From positions 33,442,867 to 33,506,866 of the forward strand of contig CAIIXF020000008.1 in NCBI GenBank assembly GCA_903813345.2: a stretch of 64,000 nt of DNA. Direction: 5' to 3'. The position numbers were made by a program, and so were the translations under genes. The notes below the pieces were generated by a model. The model ran no database searches. It worked only from the letters and a program-made list of their open reading frames with translations, and was not told the DNA's origin. How positions within the stretch are numbered: the first letter of the stretch is position 1; each line of letters opens with the position of its first letter. Positions 49,801-61,179 of this stretch are shown in pieces. This DNA comes from Owenia fusiformis. Its lineage: Eukaryota; Annelida; Polychaeta; Sabellida; Oweniidae.

Positions 49801-50190
49801 TATCCGAACACTGTATACAAAGAAAATCTGGCCAGTTGTCCATCAGTAAATAAATCATCATGATAAAAGTATAATTTATTAAAGCATCCATTTGTTACCG
49901 TTCTGAATCCAAATGATACATAGGTGCATCCATTTTATACATATATGTTGACGTTTACGAAATGTTTTTCAAATATCTTCCCTATAACAGGAATATTTCA
50001 CACATTGTCAGACTATGTATATTGAATATGTATGCAAGATTTCAAGTCACAATGTTAAGTAGAAAATCTGAGATCACTTACCTCGATTTGCTGTCATATT
50101 TTTGCAATGATCCCATTCCCTATAATGTACGCGAGCACCCACGATACATTACATATAAATGACTGCATCCACATAGATCGACTAGCCACA
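46830..50190. other. unit B-specific divergent tract
   Basis: This stretch has no match in unit A. No gene was recognised. It contains a direct repeat of about 170 bp (48169-48341 and 48663-48836, sharing GATTACAAAAGGATTAATTG), G tracts near 48377 and 49536, and several short frames without motifs. Confidence 0.45.
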
Positions 50191-50192
50191 GT

Positions 50193-50306
50193 GTTGAAAG
50201 AAAACATATTGTTTTAATAAAAGCCATTGTATTTATGGCCAGAAAGTACTCATGGTAAAAGATGTGACTGTCTAAAATCACTTGCCATACTGCACGCGGT
50301 CTTTTA
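50193..50306. repeat. orphan right arm of a foldback element, unit B
   Basis: Matches the right arm of the element at 21640-22367 but has no left arm nearby. The divergent tract 46830-50190 ends here, so this is a rearrangement breakpoint. Confidence 0.6.
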
Positions 50307-50732
50307 TGGGAAATTGATTCAGTAAAATATTTTGATTTGACTTACATTTTGTCAATATTACTTCAATCTCTAAATAAATATATTTGGGTGTCACAAATTG
50401 TGTAAAGTTAAAATATGGCTCATGAGCAAACACTTTTTGATAGTATATTTCTACGGTACAACAAAGTATGCGACAAAACGTGTGTTTGGTACTATATCTC
50501 ATGTACGTATTTAGTCAGTTATGATGATATCCATGGCCAGTTTTGGAAATAGTTTTGAAATGACGATTTTGATGCTGTTCTCATTTTTGAAGCCACTCTG
50601 TAAATGTAGCTATATATAGTATCGAGTATATTTATATTACATAGTACTATCAATTACAAATCGATCGGAAAAGTAAAGGACATATCTGTCTTGATCAAAG
50701 CTTCTATATAGCCTAGGTATACCAATGAAACA

Positions 50733-51034
50733 TTATCTTTCAGAGAAGTGTTATAAAAGGCTGGTAATGTCGACTGAAATAGAAGTCAGTTTTCTTTAAC
50801 AGTCGCTGAAGCCTATTTATCTGAACAAGAGGATCAAGACTACTATGTCCCTATAGTCATCTTTGTACACGTTCCTGCATGACTCAATAAAAAGTGACGT
50901 CACTCTTCCTACGAGAGTTTGCAGACTATCTCGACATTGTGGACCAGTGAGCGATTCATCGGAAGACTTCAGGGTATCAATCCAAATTGAAGAAAAAAAT
51001 GCAAAAAGTTTGTCCATCAGATAAGGAATGTTAT
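50733..51034 (-). pseudogene. inverted 3' fragment of a cGLR gene (unit B)
   Basis: Same as the fragment at 22784-23089: residues from NIPYLMDKL to the stop on the minus strand, with IDTLKSSDESLTGPQ readable and frame shifts later. Here it lies only about 610 bp from the start of the intact cGLR, pointing away from it, because the 3.6 kb insert of unit A is absent. Confidence 0.85.
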
Positions 51035-51467
51035 AATATATAAGGGCGGCTAAACTACATTTTGAGAGATTTTGAAGTGAAACCGTTATATTATAACCCA
51101 CATTGATTACTGTTCCACTCTCAATTGGGATTTCCAGGACCTAATTACGAGTTATGTCTTCATGCTTTTAAATTCAACTGGGCAAGTGAATTATATTGGA
51201 AGGGGGGAGAATCGCTCAAAGAGGACCATAATGCTACAAGTTCATTCACGTACAGTACATGTATCTCTTAAAATGGCCAGCGTAACCTCCCTTAATAAAT
51301 AGTAGTATCATTTTATCTAAGACGGAAGTTGTAATAATTTATACAGATTTATGTTTGTTTTATATTGTTATCGGTTTCATTTCGAAGAAGAGACACATGC
51401 TTCAAACTTCTAAGAACTGTTTAGAATTCATTCTTGAATATACTCTAGTGTCAATCGGGGGACAAAC

Positions 51468-51554
51468 ATGTCACGTGGATTTATTTTGGAGACCAAGCGA
51501 AAAGTGAGCATATACAAGCATAATACCTGGAGAAAAAAGAGAATTACACGTTGA
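51468..51554 (+). other. short upstream open frame preceding cGLR-B
   Basis: 28 codons, the same peptide as in unit A with one synonymous change. Confidence 0.35.
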
Positions 51555-51646
51555 ATCAATATCGTGACTCAAAACAGAAAAAGTCTTGCTAAACATTTTG
51601 CATACATTTGATGAATACATAATACTTCAACAATTGGTAATGTAAA

Positions 51647-53251
51647 ATGGATCAAGAGTATGGGGAAGAGGTTCTTTATGATTTGAATTCAGAGCCTAAA
51701 TACGATGGTGGCCCTGACAGAAATGCTCGACTTACCAGCAAGTGCAAGGAGAAAAAACTATCCGCTGTCTTAGAGATCTGCAAAAACATAACGTTAACTT
51801 CTAGATACACTCCATGTCAACTGACAACACACGAGAATTACATAGAGGAACGTGTCAACATGATACGTGATAAACTAGGTACCTTGTACCCCTTTTTCAA
51901 GGTTTTTAAAGTTCTGCCAAACGGAAGTTATTATCACGGAATGAAGATTTGTGACCCGGATGAAAAAGATTACCTAGCCATATTGGGGCTTTCACAAAAC
52001 AAAGCCATGGCGATTGTTGAATTGAACAGGGATAAACCTCAAGTTGAAATTATTGACAAACAATTGGCGGAAAACATAAATGACACGTGTAAGAAGCTTG
52101 GTTGTAGTGTACTTTCGTACCCAATAAGAGGTAAATTCCTTCTTGGAGATATTAGGATATATCTACACAAAGCAGTACATGCGTGCTTGTCTAAGCTTAG
52201 CGAGGAGGGCAAAGTGATATACAAGGGGAGGAGAGACACAAAGAAGTCAAATATAGATGGCTCTGTATTATCCCCAGATGAAATAGAAATGGAACATGAA
52301 TGGAATAAACCATGCGTGAAGCTGAGAATGGGGGCTGAACTTTGTACCGTAGATGTAGACATTGCTTTTTGCCTCGTTGTACCAGATGACCTTCACCGGT
52401 TGCAGCAGTCAGCTGAATCACAAAAACCTCAAAGTGACACTCAAAATTCGTCAAATGACCAACATGAGCTGGCAGGGAGCAGGCCCAAGGAGCCTTCTTC
52501 CAAGTACGGATGTCGTATCGTGCTCCCAGTAGTTCAAACTCGCTACTGGCGGAAATCCTTTTACGAATTCCCGGAGCCGGGATTACTTAACAAGCCCCAT
52601 AGACACATCGTTATGGTGGTGAAATATATAATGCTCCTCTGTAATAGAGAAGGCTTCTGTCGCACCCGTTTTAGCTCCTATAGTTTCCAAACCGTGGTTC
52701 GGCATCACCAGGCAACATGTCTACATCAAGAGCGACGTGCTCGATCTCAAATTGATCACCAAAAGGCACGTTGTTTTCCGTCAGGGGAAGGGACCTTGGG
52801 CTCGTGTTTGTTTGATGTAGCTCAACGCGTGATGAACCTTATAGACCTGTCAGAAAAGGATAACATAGTAACGGTTGGTAACAGATTGACAAATCTTCCT
52901 GATGCAAATGTAGTGGAAAATAACGTGTTAAGCAATAACATTCCTTACCTGATGGACAAACTATTTGCTATTGTTCTTTTCATTTGGATTGATACCCTGA
53001 AGTCTTCCGATGAATGGCTCACTGGTCCACAATATCGAGATAGTCTGCAATCTCTTGTGGGGATAGTGACGTCACTATTCATTGAGTCATGCAGGAACGT
53101 GTACAAAGAAGAATATAGGGATATAGATGGAAGTCTTGATCCTCTTGTTCAGATAAATAAGCTTCAGCGACTGATATCTAATAAAGAAAACGTGCCTCCA
53201 AACATTCCAGTCGATATCACCAGTCTTTTAAAACAATTGTCTGAAAGATAA
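51647..53251 (+). CDS. cGAS-like receptor (Mab21-family nucleotidyltransferase), copy B
   Basis: Intronless frame of 534 residues, one shorter than copy A near residue 40. GSYYHGM, DPDEKDY and VDVDIAF are unchanged, so the E/D/D triad is complete and catalysis is expected. By eye there are about 45 substitutions against copy A (roughly 91-92% identity), clustered in the N-terminal 120 residues and near 280-290, and absent from the catalytic motifs. That pattern fits functional constraint on the core with divergence at surfaces that might contact ligand. No membrane segment or extra domain is visible. The gene is divergent to the VWA gene of unit B. Confidence 0.9.
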   Translation: MDQEYGEEVLYDLNSEPKYDGGPDRNARLTSKCKEKKLSAVLEICKNITLTSRYTPCQLTTHENYIEERVNMIRDKLGTLYPFFKVFKVLPNGSYYHGMKICDPDEKDYLAILGLSQNKAMAIVELNRDKPQVEIIDKQLAENINDTCKKLGCSVLSYPIRGKFLLGDIRIYLHKAVHACLSKLSEEGKVIYKGRRDTKKSNIDGSVLSPDEIEMEHEWNKPCVKLRMGAELCTVDVDIAFCLVVPDDLHRLQQSAESQKPQSDTQNSSNDQHELAGSRPKEPSSKYGCRIVLPVVQTRYWRKSFYEFPEPGLLNKPHRHIVMVVKYIMLLCNREGFCRTRFSSYSFQTVVRHHQATCLHQERRARSQIDHQKARCFPSGEGTLGSCLFDVAQRVMNLIDLSEKDNIVTVGNRLTNLPDANVVENNVLSNNIPYLMDKLFAIVLFIWIDTLKSSDEWLTGPQYRDSLQSLVGIVTSLFIESCRNVYKEEYRDIDGSLDPLVQINKLQRLISNKENVPPNIPVDITSLLKQLSER

Positions 53252-53339
53252 TATGGGATTGGCATACTTCCTTTAAATACAAGTTTAGATCAAGATGGAT
53301 ATATTTTTACTACTCGGATTAGTACTTGGTATGTAATAT

Positions 53340-53868
53340 ACTCATTTATAGCTACATGTACAGGGTAGCTACAAAAATGAGAACACCATCAAGTTGTCAT
53401 TTTTAAACTATTGTTCAAGTAATACAGCTGGTATAAATTTTTTATTAGTTGGACCGTAGTTCCATAATATCAGTTTTAAAGGTAGAAAACAGCATTTGAA
53501 GTTCAGAGATCAAAAGAAGTGAATTACCACTTTTCACTTTAGTGTATGTTTTAAATAACTCTTGGATTAAAAGATGGCGTATGGTTGAAAATCCTATCAA
53601 AAATGAATGGATAATTAATGCAAACTAATGCCATCTTTCAATGGCATGGCTAAAAACTTGAAATATATAAATTGATATGACGAAAATATTTTTTCATGAT
53701 CTAGTGTCAACTCTGATGTAATCTGTTCGAGCTGTTTAAAGCTCAGGTACTTAATAGTCCATCGGAAATACTATGAAGATCATAATTGAGACTTCATTTA
53801 CGCATTTTGTTTTTTTAAACCAACAGAAAAAGAAGAGCATTTGCCTAAAAAGCAAAATTTATTGCTGG
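53340..53868. other. unit B-specific insert downstream of cGLR-B
   Basis: Unit A reads straight from GGTATGTAATAT to GGTTTCTGGGC; unit B has about 530 bp between. TGTACAGGGTAGCTACAAAA near 53356 may be an element end, but no matching inverted end was found. Confidence 0.45.
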
Positions 53869-53989
53869 TTTCTGGGCTTTTAACTAGGTGTTTTCTTCAA
53901 GCTGTAAAATATATTTCATTCTTTAATGACCCAACTTATTCATTAATGACCCTATTAATTCAAAAGTTAAATGTATTTCAACTTGGGAC

Positions 53990-55480
53990 AAACGCGACTG
54001 CCATGATTTGCAATTCCTATTCAAAATGGCCGTAATGTTTCTCTATAATGTTCTACTTGTACAACAACCATCAAGACTTGGTCGAATTCATGAATAATTG
54101 AGAAAAATCGTTATCATTATCTTCCTAAAATTTTATTATATCCAGCGGTAAGGTCAAAGAAGAAACAACCATCAGAAAACTTGATGATAGCCAGCAGTAA
54201 CGTCGAGGAAGAATTGTAAGGCGTTTGATTGCATATGACTCTAATTGATTATTAGACATGTCCTTGGAATATATGAACATTCCAATACCTCTGTAACATT
54301 TGATTAGATACAAATCTTACCTATTTGTTATTGTATTATGTTTTATAAAACATGAACAATAATTTGTTGTTTGACCCTTTGCGATTGTATGGAAAAATTC
54401 TGGTAATAAAATGTTTTAAATGGTAAGAACACTAATATGTTCCGAATCATAAATTACCTCAATATTCCACACAATTTTGTTGAATCTGCTTGGCTCATAT
54501 TTAAAAAATCAAACAAAATCTGGAAAAACACACTTGCGTAATTACACTAATTAAACACCGACATCTACATTTTACATTATGATAATCTATTTTTGTTCAT
54601 ATGCTTAGAATAACGGTCTGTGTCTTATAAAATGTATAAAAGTTCGAATCAAAATATTTACGTTTTTTACCCCTTGTGATGAAAGACATTTTTCGACCCG
54701 AAAGCCGGAAGTTTTTTTCAGCAAATGGTATTTTGAAATATTCAAGACATATGCACCTCCATAAATATTGCTTCAAATGTTGCTGCGCTATAGTGTGCTA
54801 CGGATCCTTCATATTCGGAAGTCATACCATGGACTAGTAGGTCAACACAAAAGTTCTCAAATTTTAACATGTGAGAAATCAAAATGATAGTAAAGGAGTT
54901 GGGTATACTAGCAACAGAGAGTGCCCCAATTGAAGTGTGAAAAAACTTTTTTTAAGAATAGGAGAAAAAACATCAGAAATGCATAGATTGAAGTCTATAT
55001 TTTTGGGTAGTATTTTTAAAAAAATTTAGAAAAAAATGTTACGGTGTATGGAGACCTTCAAAGAGGGTGGGGGCCAGAAGGAAAAAAATTCACATATTTT
55101 GCAACCCTCTTGATGAATTCCAATTTACTCAGCTATGAATGAATGTTTTTGATTTTTCTGTCCAGGATTATGTAAATATATATTTATTTGATCCATACAT
55201 ACAATTGATTTAAACAATATGTACAATTTAGAGGTAAGTAAAGCTTTGAAAGGACATTTCATGCTGAGTCTGGGTGACATTTTTATTCACTGGAGGTAGT
55301 AATCCTTTGAGTGTTTTCACATAGAGCATAACAAGTCTCCACTCTAATAAGTGCTTCTTTAGTTACATAAATGTTATATTGTTGCATACAAAGAATAATT
55401 TTGGTGGAGACTTATTATGCTCGATGTGAATTTTAGAACTTTATAGAAAATTTTGCCTGCCATTTTTGTTGATTATTCAA
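53990..55480. other. non-coding stretch beyond unit B
   Basis: No gene seen. The first about 70 bp repeat the 20760-20845 / 45720-45805 block (AACGCGACTG, AAAATGGCCGTAATGTTTCT). The rest is AT-rich. Confidence 0.45.
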
Positions 55481-55481
55481 A

Positions 55482-55790
55482 ATGGCCAAATGCTATTCAT
55501 GCTGCATATGTAGGAAGCAGGTAAATTCTCCTAGAAAACGGAGAAAGGTTACAGAAGATTTAGCTTCACAAGTCAAGAATGCCAAAGTGGTTATATGTGC
55601 ACAACATCTGAATCAGGTAGTTCAAGTGATGATGAGGAAAACTAATCAGAAAATGTTTCATTGTTATTTCATTAACAAGCCAATGATGAAATGTGTTGAG
55701 ATTTTTGATGTTTTTCACCTTTTAGGTGGCCTTGTTTACCCAACTCCTTTTCTCAGGATTCAGAATCTGCATCGGATCCGGTTTATATAT
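55482..55790 (+). other. weak open frame with CxxC-like start
   Basis: The frame beginning MAKCYSCCICRKQ then PRKRRKVTED runs on into the cGLR pseudogene, so its far end is spurious. A second frame around 55602-55649 ends in SGSSSDDEEN and a stop. This may be a broken small basic/acidic protein. No family recognised. Confidence 0.2.
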
Positions 55791-56887
55791 CAGTCGCTGA
55801 AGCTTATTTATCTGAACAAGAGGCTCAAGACTTCCATCTATGCCCCTACACTCTTCTTTCTACACACTCTTACATGATTCGATAAATCGTGACGTCACTG
55901 TCCACACAATATATTGTGGACCAATTAGACGTCAGGGTATCAATCCAAATGAAAAGAACAATTGCAAACAGTTTGTCCATCAGATAAGGAATGTTATTGC
56001 TGAACACGTTATTTTCCATTATATTAGCACCAGGAAGCTTTTTCAATCTGTTACCAACCGTTACAATGTCATCTTTTTCTGATATGTCTATAAGGTTGAT
56101 CGCGCGTTGAGCTACATCAAACAAACATCGGCCTGAAGTCCTTTCCAGTGTCGGAATACAACCTGCCTCTTGTTGGTCGACTCAAGATTGAGCATGTCTC
56201 TCTTGATGAAGTCATGTCTGGTGATGTCGAACCACGGTTCGGAAACTATTTCTGAAACGGGTGCGACAGAGGAGCATTATGTATTTCACAACCATAGCGA
56301 TTTGTCTATGGAACTGGTCAAGTAATCCCGGCTCCGGAAATCCGTAGACAGATTAACGCCAATGGCGACTGCTGGGAGCACGATACGATATTTTGTGATT
56401 CTGCTGACTGCAACCGGTGACGTTCATCTGGTACAACGAGGCAAAAAGCAAAGTCTACATCTTCAAAGTTCAGTCCCAATTCTGAGCTTTACGCATGGCT
56501 TATTCCATTCATCTTCTATATCTATTTCTCATAGGATAATACAGAGTCTAGACAAGCACGCCTGTACTTCTTTGTGTAGATATACAGGTATCCTGACATC
56601 GCCAAGAAGGAATTTACCTATAATTGGGTACGAAAGTACACTGCAACCAAGATTCTTACATGTTCCATTTATATTTTCTACCAATTGTTTGTCAATAATT
56701 TCAACTTGAGGTTCATCCGTGTTCAATTCAACTATCTTCAGGGCTGTTTTTGTGAAGCCTCCAATATGGCCAGGTAATCTTTTTCACCCGGGTCACAAAT
56801 CTTCATCTCGTGATAATAACTTCCATTTGGCAGAACATCAAAAACTTTGAAAATGGGATACAATGTACCTAATTTAATTACATAATG
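55791..56887 (-). pseudogene. third cGLR copy, truncated and broken
   Basis: Read on the minus strand from 56887 down, this matches cGLR residues from about 75 to about 510: VLPNGSYYHEMK, DPGEKDYLAIL, an internal deletion around residues 185-230, a degraded Mab21 C-lobe, and the NIPYLMDKL region near 55985. Several frame shifts and stops kill it. The sequence homologous to the N-terminal ~75 codons is missing because the copy ends at the foldback element at 56888. It is more diverged than the A and B copies. Confidence 0.85.
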
Positions 56888-58307
56888 GTACGTTCACACC
56901 AACGGCGCTTTGATGGCGCTTTAAAGCGGCTTGTAAAGCGGCACCAAAGCGTAACAAAGCTTAATTAAAGCGTCGGGGTCGTAATAGGTCGTAGAAAAGC
57001 TCGGGGGTAAAGCGGGATATTCGGCAAGAGCGCTAAAAATTTTTAACTGTTTAAGCGTTCGCACCCTGCGCTTTGATGGCGCTTTAAAGTGGATTGTAAA
57101 GCGGCACCAAAGCGTAACAAAGCTTGATTAAAGCGTCGGGATCGTAATAGGTCGTAGAAAAGTTCGGAGTAAAGCGGGATATTCGGCAAGAGCGCCAAAA
57201 AATGTTAAACTGTTTAAAAATTTTGGGCGCTCTGTTACGAATTGATTGAAGCGCCGAGAGCGTATCAAAGCTTAACAAACCGTAACAAAGCTCAACAAAG
57301 CTTGACTCAAAGCGTAGGAAAGCTTAACACAGCTTGGTTCAAAGCGGGGACCCCAGTCTATTCACGTTCTGTTACCACTTGACACGCTTCGTTAAGATGT
57401 CTCAAGATTTGCTACGATCTGGCATGAAGATCTGACACGAGGTCAGACGCTTTCATCAATATCTGACACTCTTTGTTACACTTTCCTGAGGGACTCTCAA
57501 GCTTTCCAACGAATTGAGACGCTTTAATCAAGGATTGAAACGCTTTGCTAGGCTTTGTTACGCTTGAAAGTTTTCACACGCTATATCACGCCGTGCGACA
57601 AACGTCATGTCTTCTTCAGATAGGTCATGCTCTGGTCCATCTGGAATTTCTGGATCTCGTTGTTCTGCCATCGTGTTCTCGAGTCAAAGATGCAATGGTT
57701 TTATGGATCTACTGCATCTTTATATAGTCATTGGATCAAAAGCGGCATGGAATCGGCGATCTCGACATTTTCCAATGCGTGACAGAGCTTAACAGAGCGT
57801 AACAATGCACAACAGAGTTTTGCAATCGTATCAGAGCCTGATTTAAAGCGTCATAATCGCATCAAAGCGTAATAATGCTTATCAAAGCTTTTCAAAGCGT
57901 GATTTCAAGCGTAACAAAGCCTGATCAAAGCGGGATCAAAGCGTGAGGAACCTTTTAGAGCTATGTTAAGCTTTCCTACGCTTTGGATCAAGTTTTTCTG
58001 AGCTTTGTTACGGTTTGTTAAGCTTTGATACGCTTCGGCGCTTAATCGATTCGTAACAGAGCGCCCAAATTTTTTTAAGAGTTTAAAATTTTTTGGCGCT
58101 CTTGCCGAATATCCCGTTTTACTCTGAGCTTTTCTACGACCTATTACGACCCCGACGCTTTAATCAAACTTTGTTACGCTTTGGTGCCGCTTTACAAGCC
58201 GCTTTAAAGTGCCATCAAAGCGCCGTTGGTATGAAGAAAAATGACAAAAATGACGGCGCTTTGCTCGCCGATTTAAAGCGTGGCATTCGCCGTTGGTGTG
58301 AACGTAC
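56888..58307. mobile_element. 1.42 kb foldback element built of AAAGCG repeats
   Basis: Perfect 20-bp inverted ends, GTACGTTCACACCAACGGCG at 56888-56907 and its complement at 58288-58307. Long inverted arms (about 56900-57330 and about 57960-58290) consist of variants of AAAGCGTAACAAAGCTT and complements; the left arm holds a direct duplication (about 56900-57010 and 57065-57190). The interior (57360-57960) has the same motifs in mixed orientation. No transposase. The GTAC border is palindromic, so TA and GTAC target duplications cannot be told apart. Confidence 0.85.
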
Positions 58308-58705
58308 TGTAACAAAATTTTGAATTTTTGATTTTTGATTTAGTGCTGTGTACTCGTTATTGTACATTTATTACACTCGAGATCATAATGATCTTAAATT
58401 GTAGTATCGTTTGCAGTACTTTAGTTGTAGTTACAGGGGTGAAATAACGTTTTCCTGTTATCGAATTAAGATTAAGTTTATGTTGATCGGGTAGTCGATC
58501 GGGTACTTTAAATGGAGGTTGCTATTTTTAGAACTTACTTCCTGCTTTTGATTCTATCAAACCGAAGTAAAACTAGAGTAAGTAGCGATCAATTAATGTT
58601 AGATTTGTTGAGTCCTAATTATAATCTTGTTGTGTGATCAATATTAAAGCGGGATATGGCGTCAATAACTTGTTATTTAACTTTGAATTCTTGTTCGAAA
58701 AGTGA

Positions 58706-58727
58706 TGACGTCACCAAGCCTATATAA
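58706..58727 (+). promoter_or_regulatory. CRE-like palindrome and TATA box of the LTR
   Basis: TGACGTCA at 58706-58713 is followed 7 bp later by TATATAA at 58721-58727. This is a compact core-promoter arrangement that could start retrotransposon transcription around 58750-58760. Confidence 0.45.
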
Positions 58728-59340
58728 GTATTTCGCCAATGTAAACTCGGCAGATTACAGCTAGATTTTAACCAGAGCAGAGCTCCGTTCAATTTCACAA
58801 TTGTGAATTGTGAAGTTGGACTTAGTCGTTTTTAGGGAGAAATATTCTGGACTTTGTCAATTTTCAGAAGAAAATTGTCGAGACTTAGAATATTTCTATA
58901 GGATACAAGGCTGCACATCGTTACTGTGGATGATAACTTGGACATCTACCTGAAGTGAAGGATACCCACAAAGGAAGACTGATACACCCGGCTTTAATAG
59001 ATGATAACTTGGCATCTATCTGTGTAGAGGAGACCTAAGCGGGAATATTCAACACTGTGTTCGGAGGCGGCGCGCATCAAGTCTATACCACATTTGAGCT
59101 CTGCCAGTCACAATTTCATGTATACATGAAGTTGGACTTTGGTGATTTTTGAAGTAGGAATTCGTGAACTTTGTCAATATTTAGAGAATAATTATTTCGA
59201 CTTTGTTTATTTTTGGAGAAAGACATATTGAACTTTAAAGATTTCAACAGTAGCATTTTGAGGGCAAATATTTTAACTTATATATTTTGTCTGCCTTTGT
59301 GTACATGCTATATTTGTAGGTAGCTAGATTATTTGTGAAG

Positions 59341-60600
59341 GAAGTTCTAGGACTTAGCAGTTTATTCAACGAGATATTTTGACTTTGGTGATTTCGCATC
59401 ATTAAAGTTAGAATATACATCTACAGAGAGGAAGTTCCAAGACTTAGCAGTTTATTCAACGAGATATTTTGACTTTGGTGATTTCGCATCATTAAAGTTA
59501 AGATATACATCTACAGAGAGGAAGTCCCAGGACTTAGCAGTTTATTCAACGAGTTATTTTTACTTTGGTGATTTCGCATCATTAAAGTTAGAATATACAT
59601 CTACAGAGAGGAAGTTCTTGGACTTAGCAGTTTATTCAACGAGATATTTTTACTTTGGTGATTTCGCATCATTAAAGTTAAGATATACATCTACAGAGAG
59701 GAAGTTCCAGGACTTAGCAGTTTATTCAACGAGATATTTTTACTTTGGTGATTTCGCATCATTAAAGTTAGAATATACATCTACAGAGAGGAAGTTCTTG
59801 GACTTAGCAGTTTATTCAACGAGATATTTTTACTTTGGTGATTTCGCATCATTTAAGTTAAGATATACATCTACAGAGAGGAAGTTCCAGGACTTAGCAG
59901 ATTATCCAGCGAGATATTTTTACTTTGGTGATTTCGCATCATTAAAGTTAAAATATACATCTACAGAGGAGACGTTCCAGGATTTAGCAGATGAACCAGC
60001 GAGATATTTTTACTTTGGTGATTTCGCATCATTAAAGTTAAGATATACATCTACAGAGAAGAAGTTCCAGGACTTAGCAGATTAACCAGCGAGATATTTT
60101 TACTTTGGTGATTTCGCATCATTAAAGTTAAAATATACATCTACAGAGGAGACGTTCCAGGATTTAGCAGATGAACCAGCGAGATATTTTTACTTTGGTG
60201 ATTTCGCATCATTAAAGTTAAGATATACATCTACAGAGAAGAAGTTCCAGGACTTAGCAGATTATCCAGCGAGATATTTTTACTTTGGTGATTTCGCATC
60301 ATTAAAGTTAAAATATACATCTACAGAGGAGACGTTCCAGGATTTGGCAGATTAACCAGCGAGATATTTTTACTTTGGTGATTTCGCATCATTAACGTTA
60401 GAATATACATCTACAGAGAGGAAGTTCTTGGACTTAGCAGTTTATTCAACGAGATATTTTTACTTTGGTGATTTCGCATCATTAAAGTTAAAATATACAT
60501 CTACAGAGAAGACGTTCCAGGACTTAGCAGATTATCCAACGAGATATTTTTACTTTGGTGATTTCGCATCATTAAAGTTAAGATATACATCTACAGAGAG
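59341..60600 (+). repeat. 14 tandem 90-bp repeats
   Basis: The unit is exactly 90 bp (GACTTAGCAGTTTATTCAAC, then GAGATATTTT, ACTTTGGTGATTTCGCATCA, and ending CTACAGAGAG). About 14 copies run without length variation. One frame stays open for about 245 codons from just after 59350 to 60085 and again at 60428-60640, reading DLAVYSTRYFYFGDFASLKL in 30-residue repeats. There is no ATG in that stretch. Two copies carry GATTAA stops. Variants alternate (TTTATTCAAC against GATTATCCAGC), suggesting growth by pairs of units. Confidence 0.9.
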
Positions 60601-61179
60601 AAGACAATATAGGAGAATTCAGATTCCAGAGAATCATTGACTTATCATTGAAGTTAGAATATACCACAACACAAAGAAGAGGTTCAGGAGATGACAGCAT
60701 AATTGAATATTTTGCATCCTTGAAGATTGAATATACATCTGCCAAAGATTGGTAAACTGGGACTTAGTTATTTTTGAGGGTTATTTTTGAGGAAGAAATC
60801 ATTTTTCTTTGTCAGTTTGATGTGAATGATAACTGGAACTTAGAATATTTCTACATTTATTCAAGAAACTTGGACTTAGTTATTTTTGAGGAAGAAATGA
60901 TTTTACTTTGTCATTTTGAAGTGAAAGATAACTGGGACTTAGAATGTCCTTACTTTTCGAGAATAGCAGAACTTAGTCATTTTTAAGGGAGAAATAATTT
61001 GATTTTGACACTTTGTGAAGTATAACTGACTTAGAATATTTTTATACACTTGCATTTAATGTTTTGGGTTAGTTTTGTAGAACATTAATCTGAAGAAGAC
61101 ATCTGAAGTTGGAGACTTGGCTGATTTGCAGTTTGAGCTGACAGTGACAACTACCAGAGAAGATACAAGTCAGCAGATT

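Larger units (their letters stand above)
32610..53989 (+). repeat. segmental duplication unit B
   Basis: Second copy of the 5891-29114 block in direct orientation, with a spacer of about 3.5 kb between the units. Unit B alone holds inserts at 33777-33951, 42529-43457, 44473-44974, 45868-46715 and about 53340-53868, and a divergent tract at about 46830-50190. Coding parts are more conserved than non-coding parts. Confidence 0.93.

Noticed and set aside
59618-60640. 30-residue repeat protein as a genuine gene
   Set aside because: The open frame begins at TTG with no ATG, lies within a putative LTR, and is interrupted by stops in some units. Recorded as a tandem repeat with an open frame instead.
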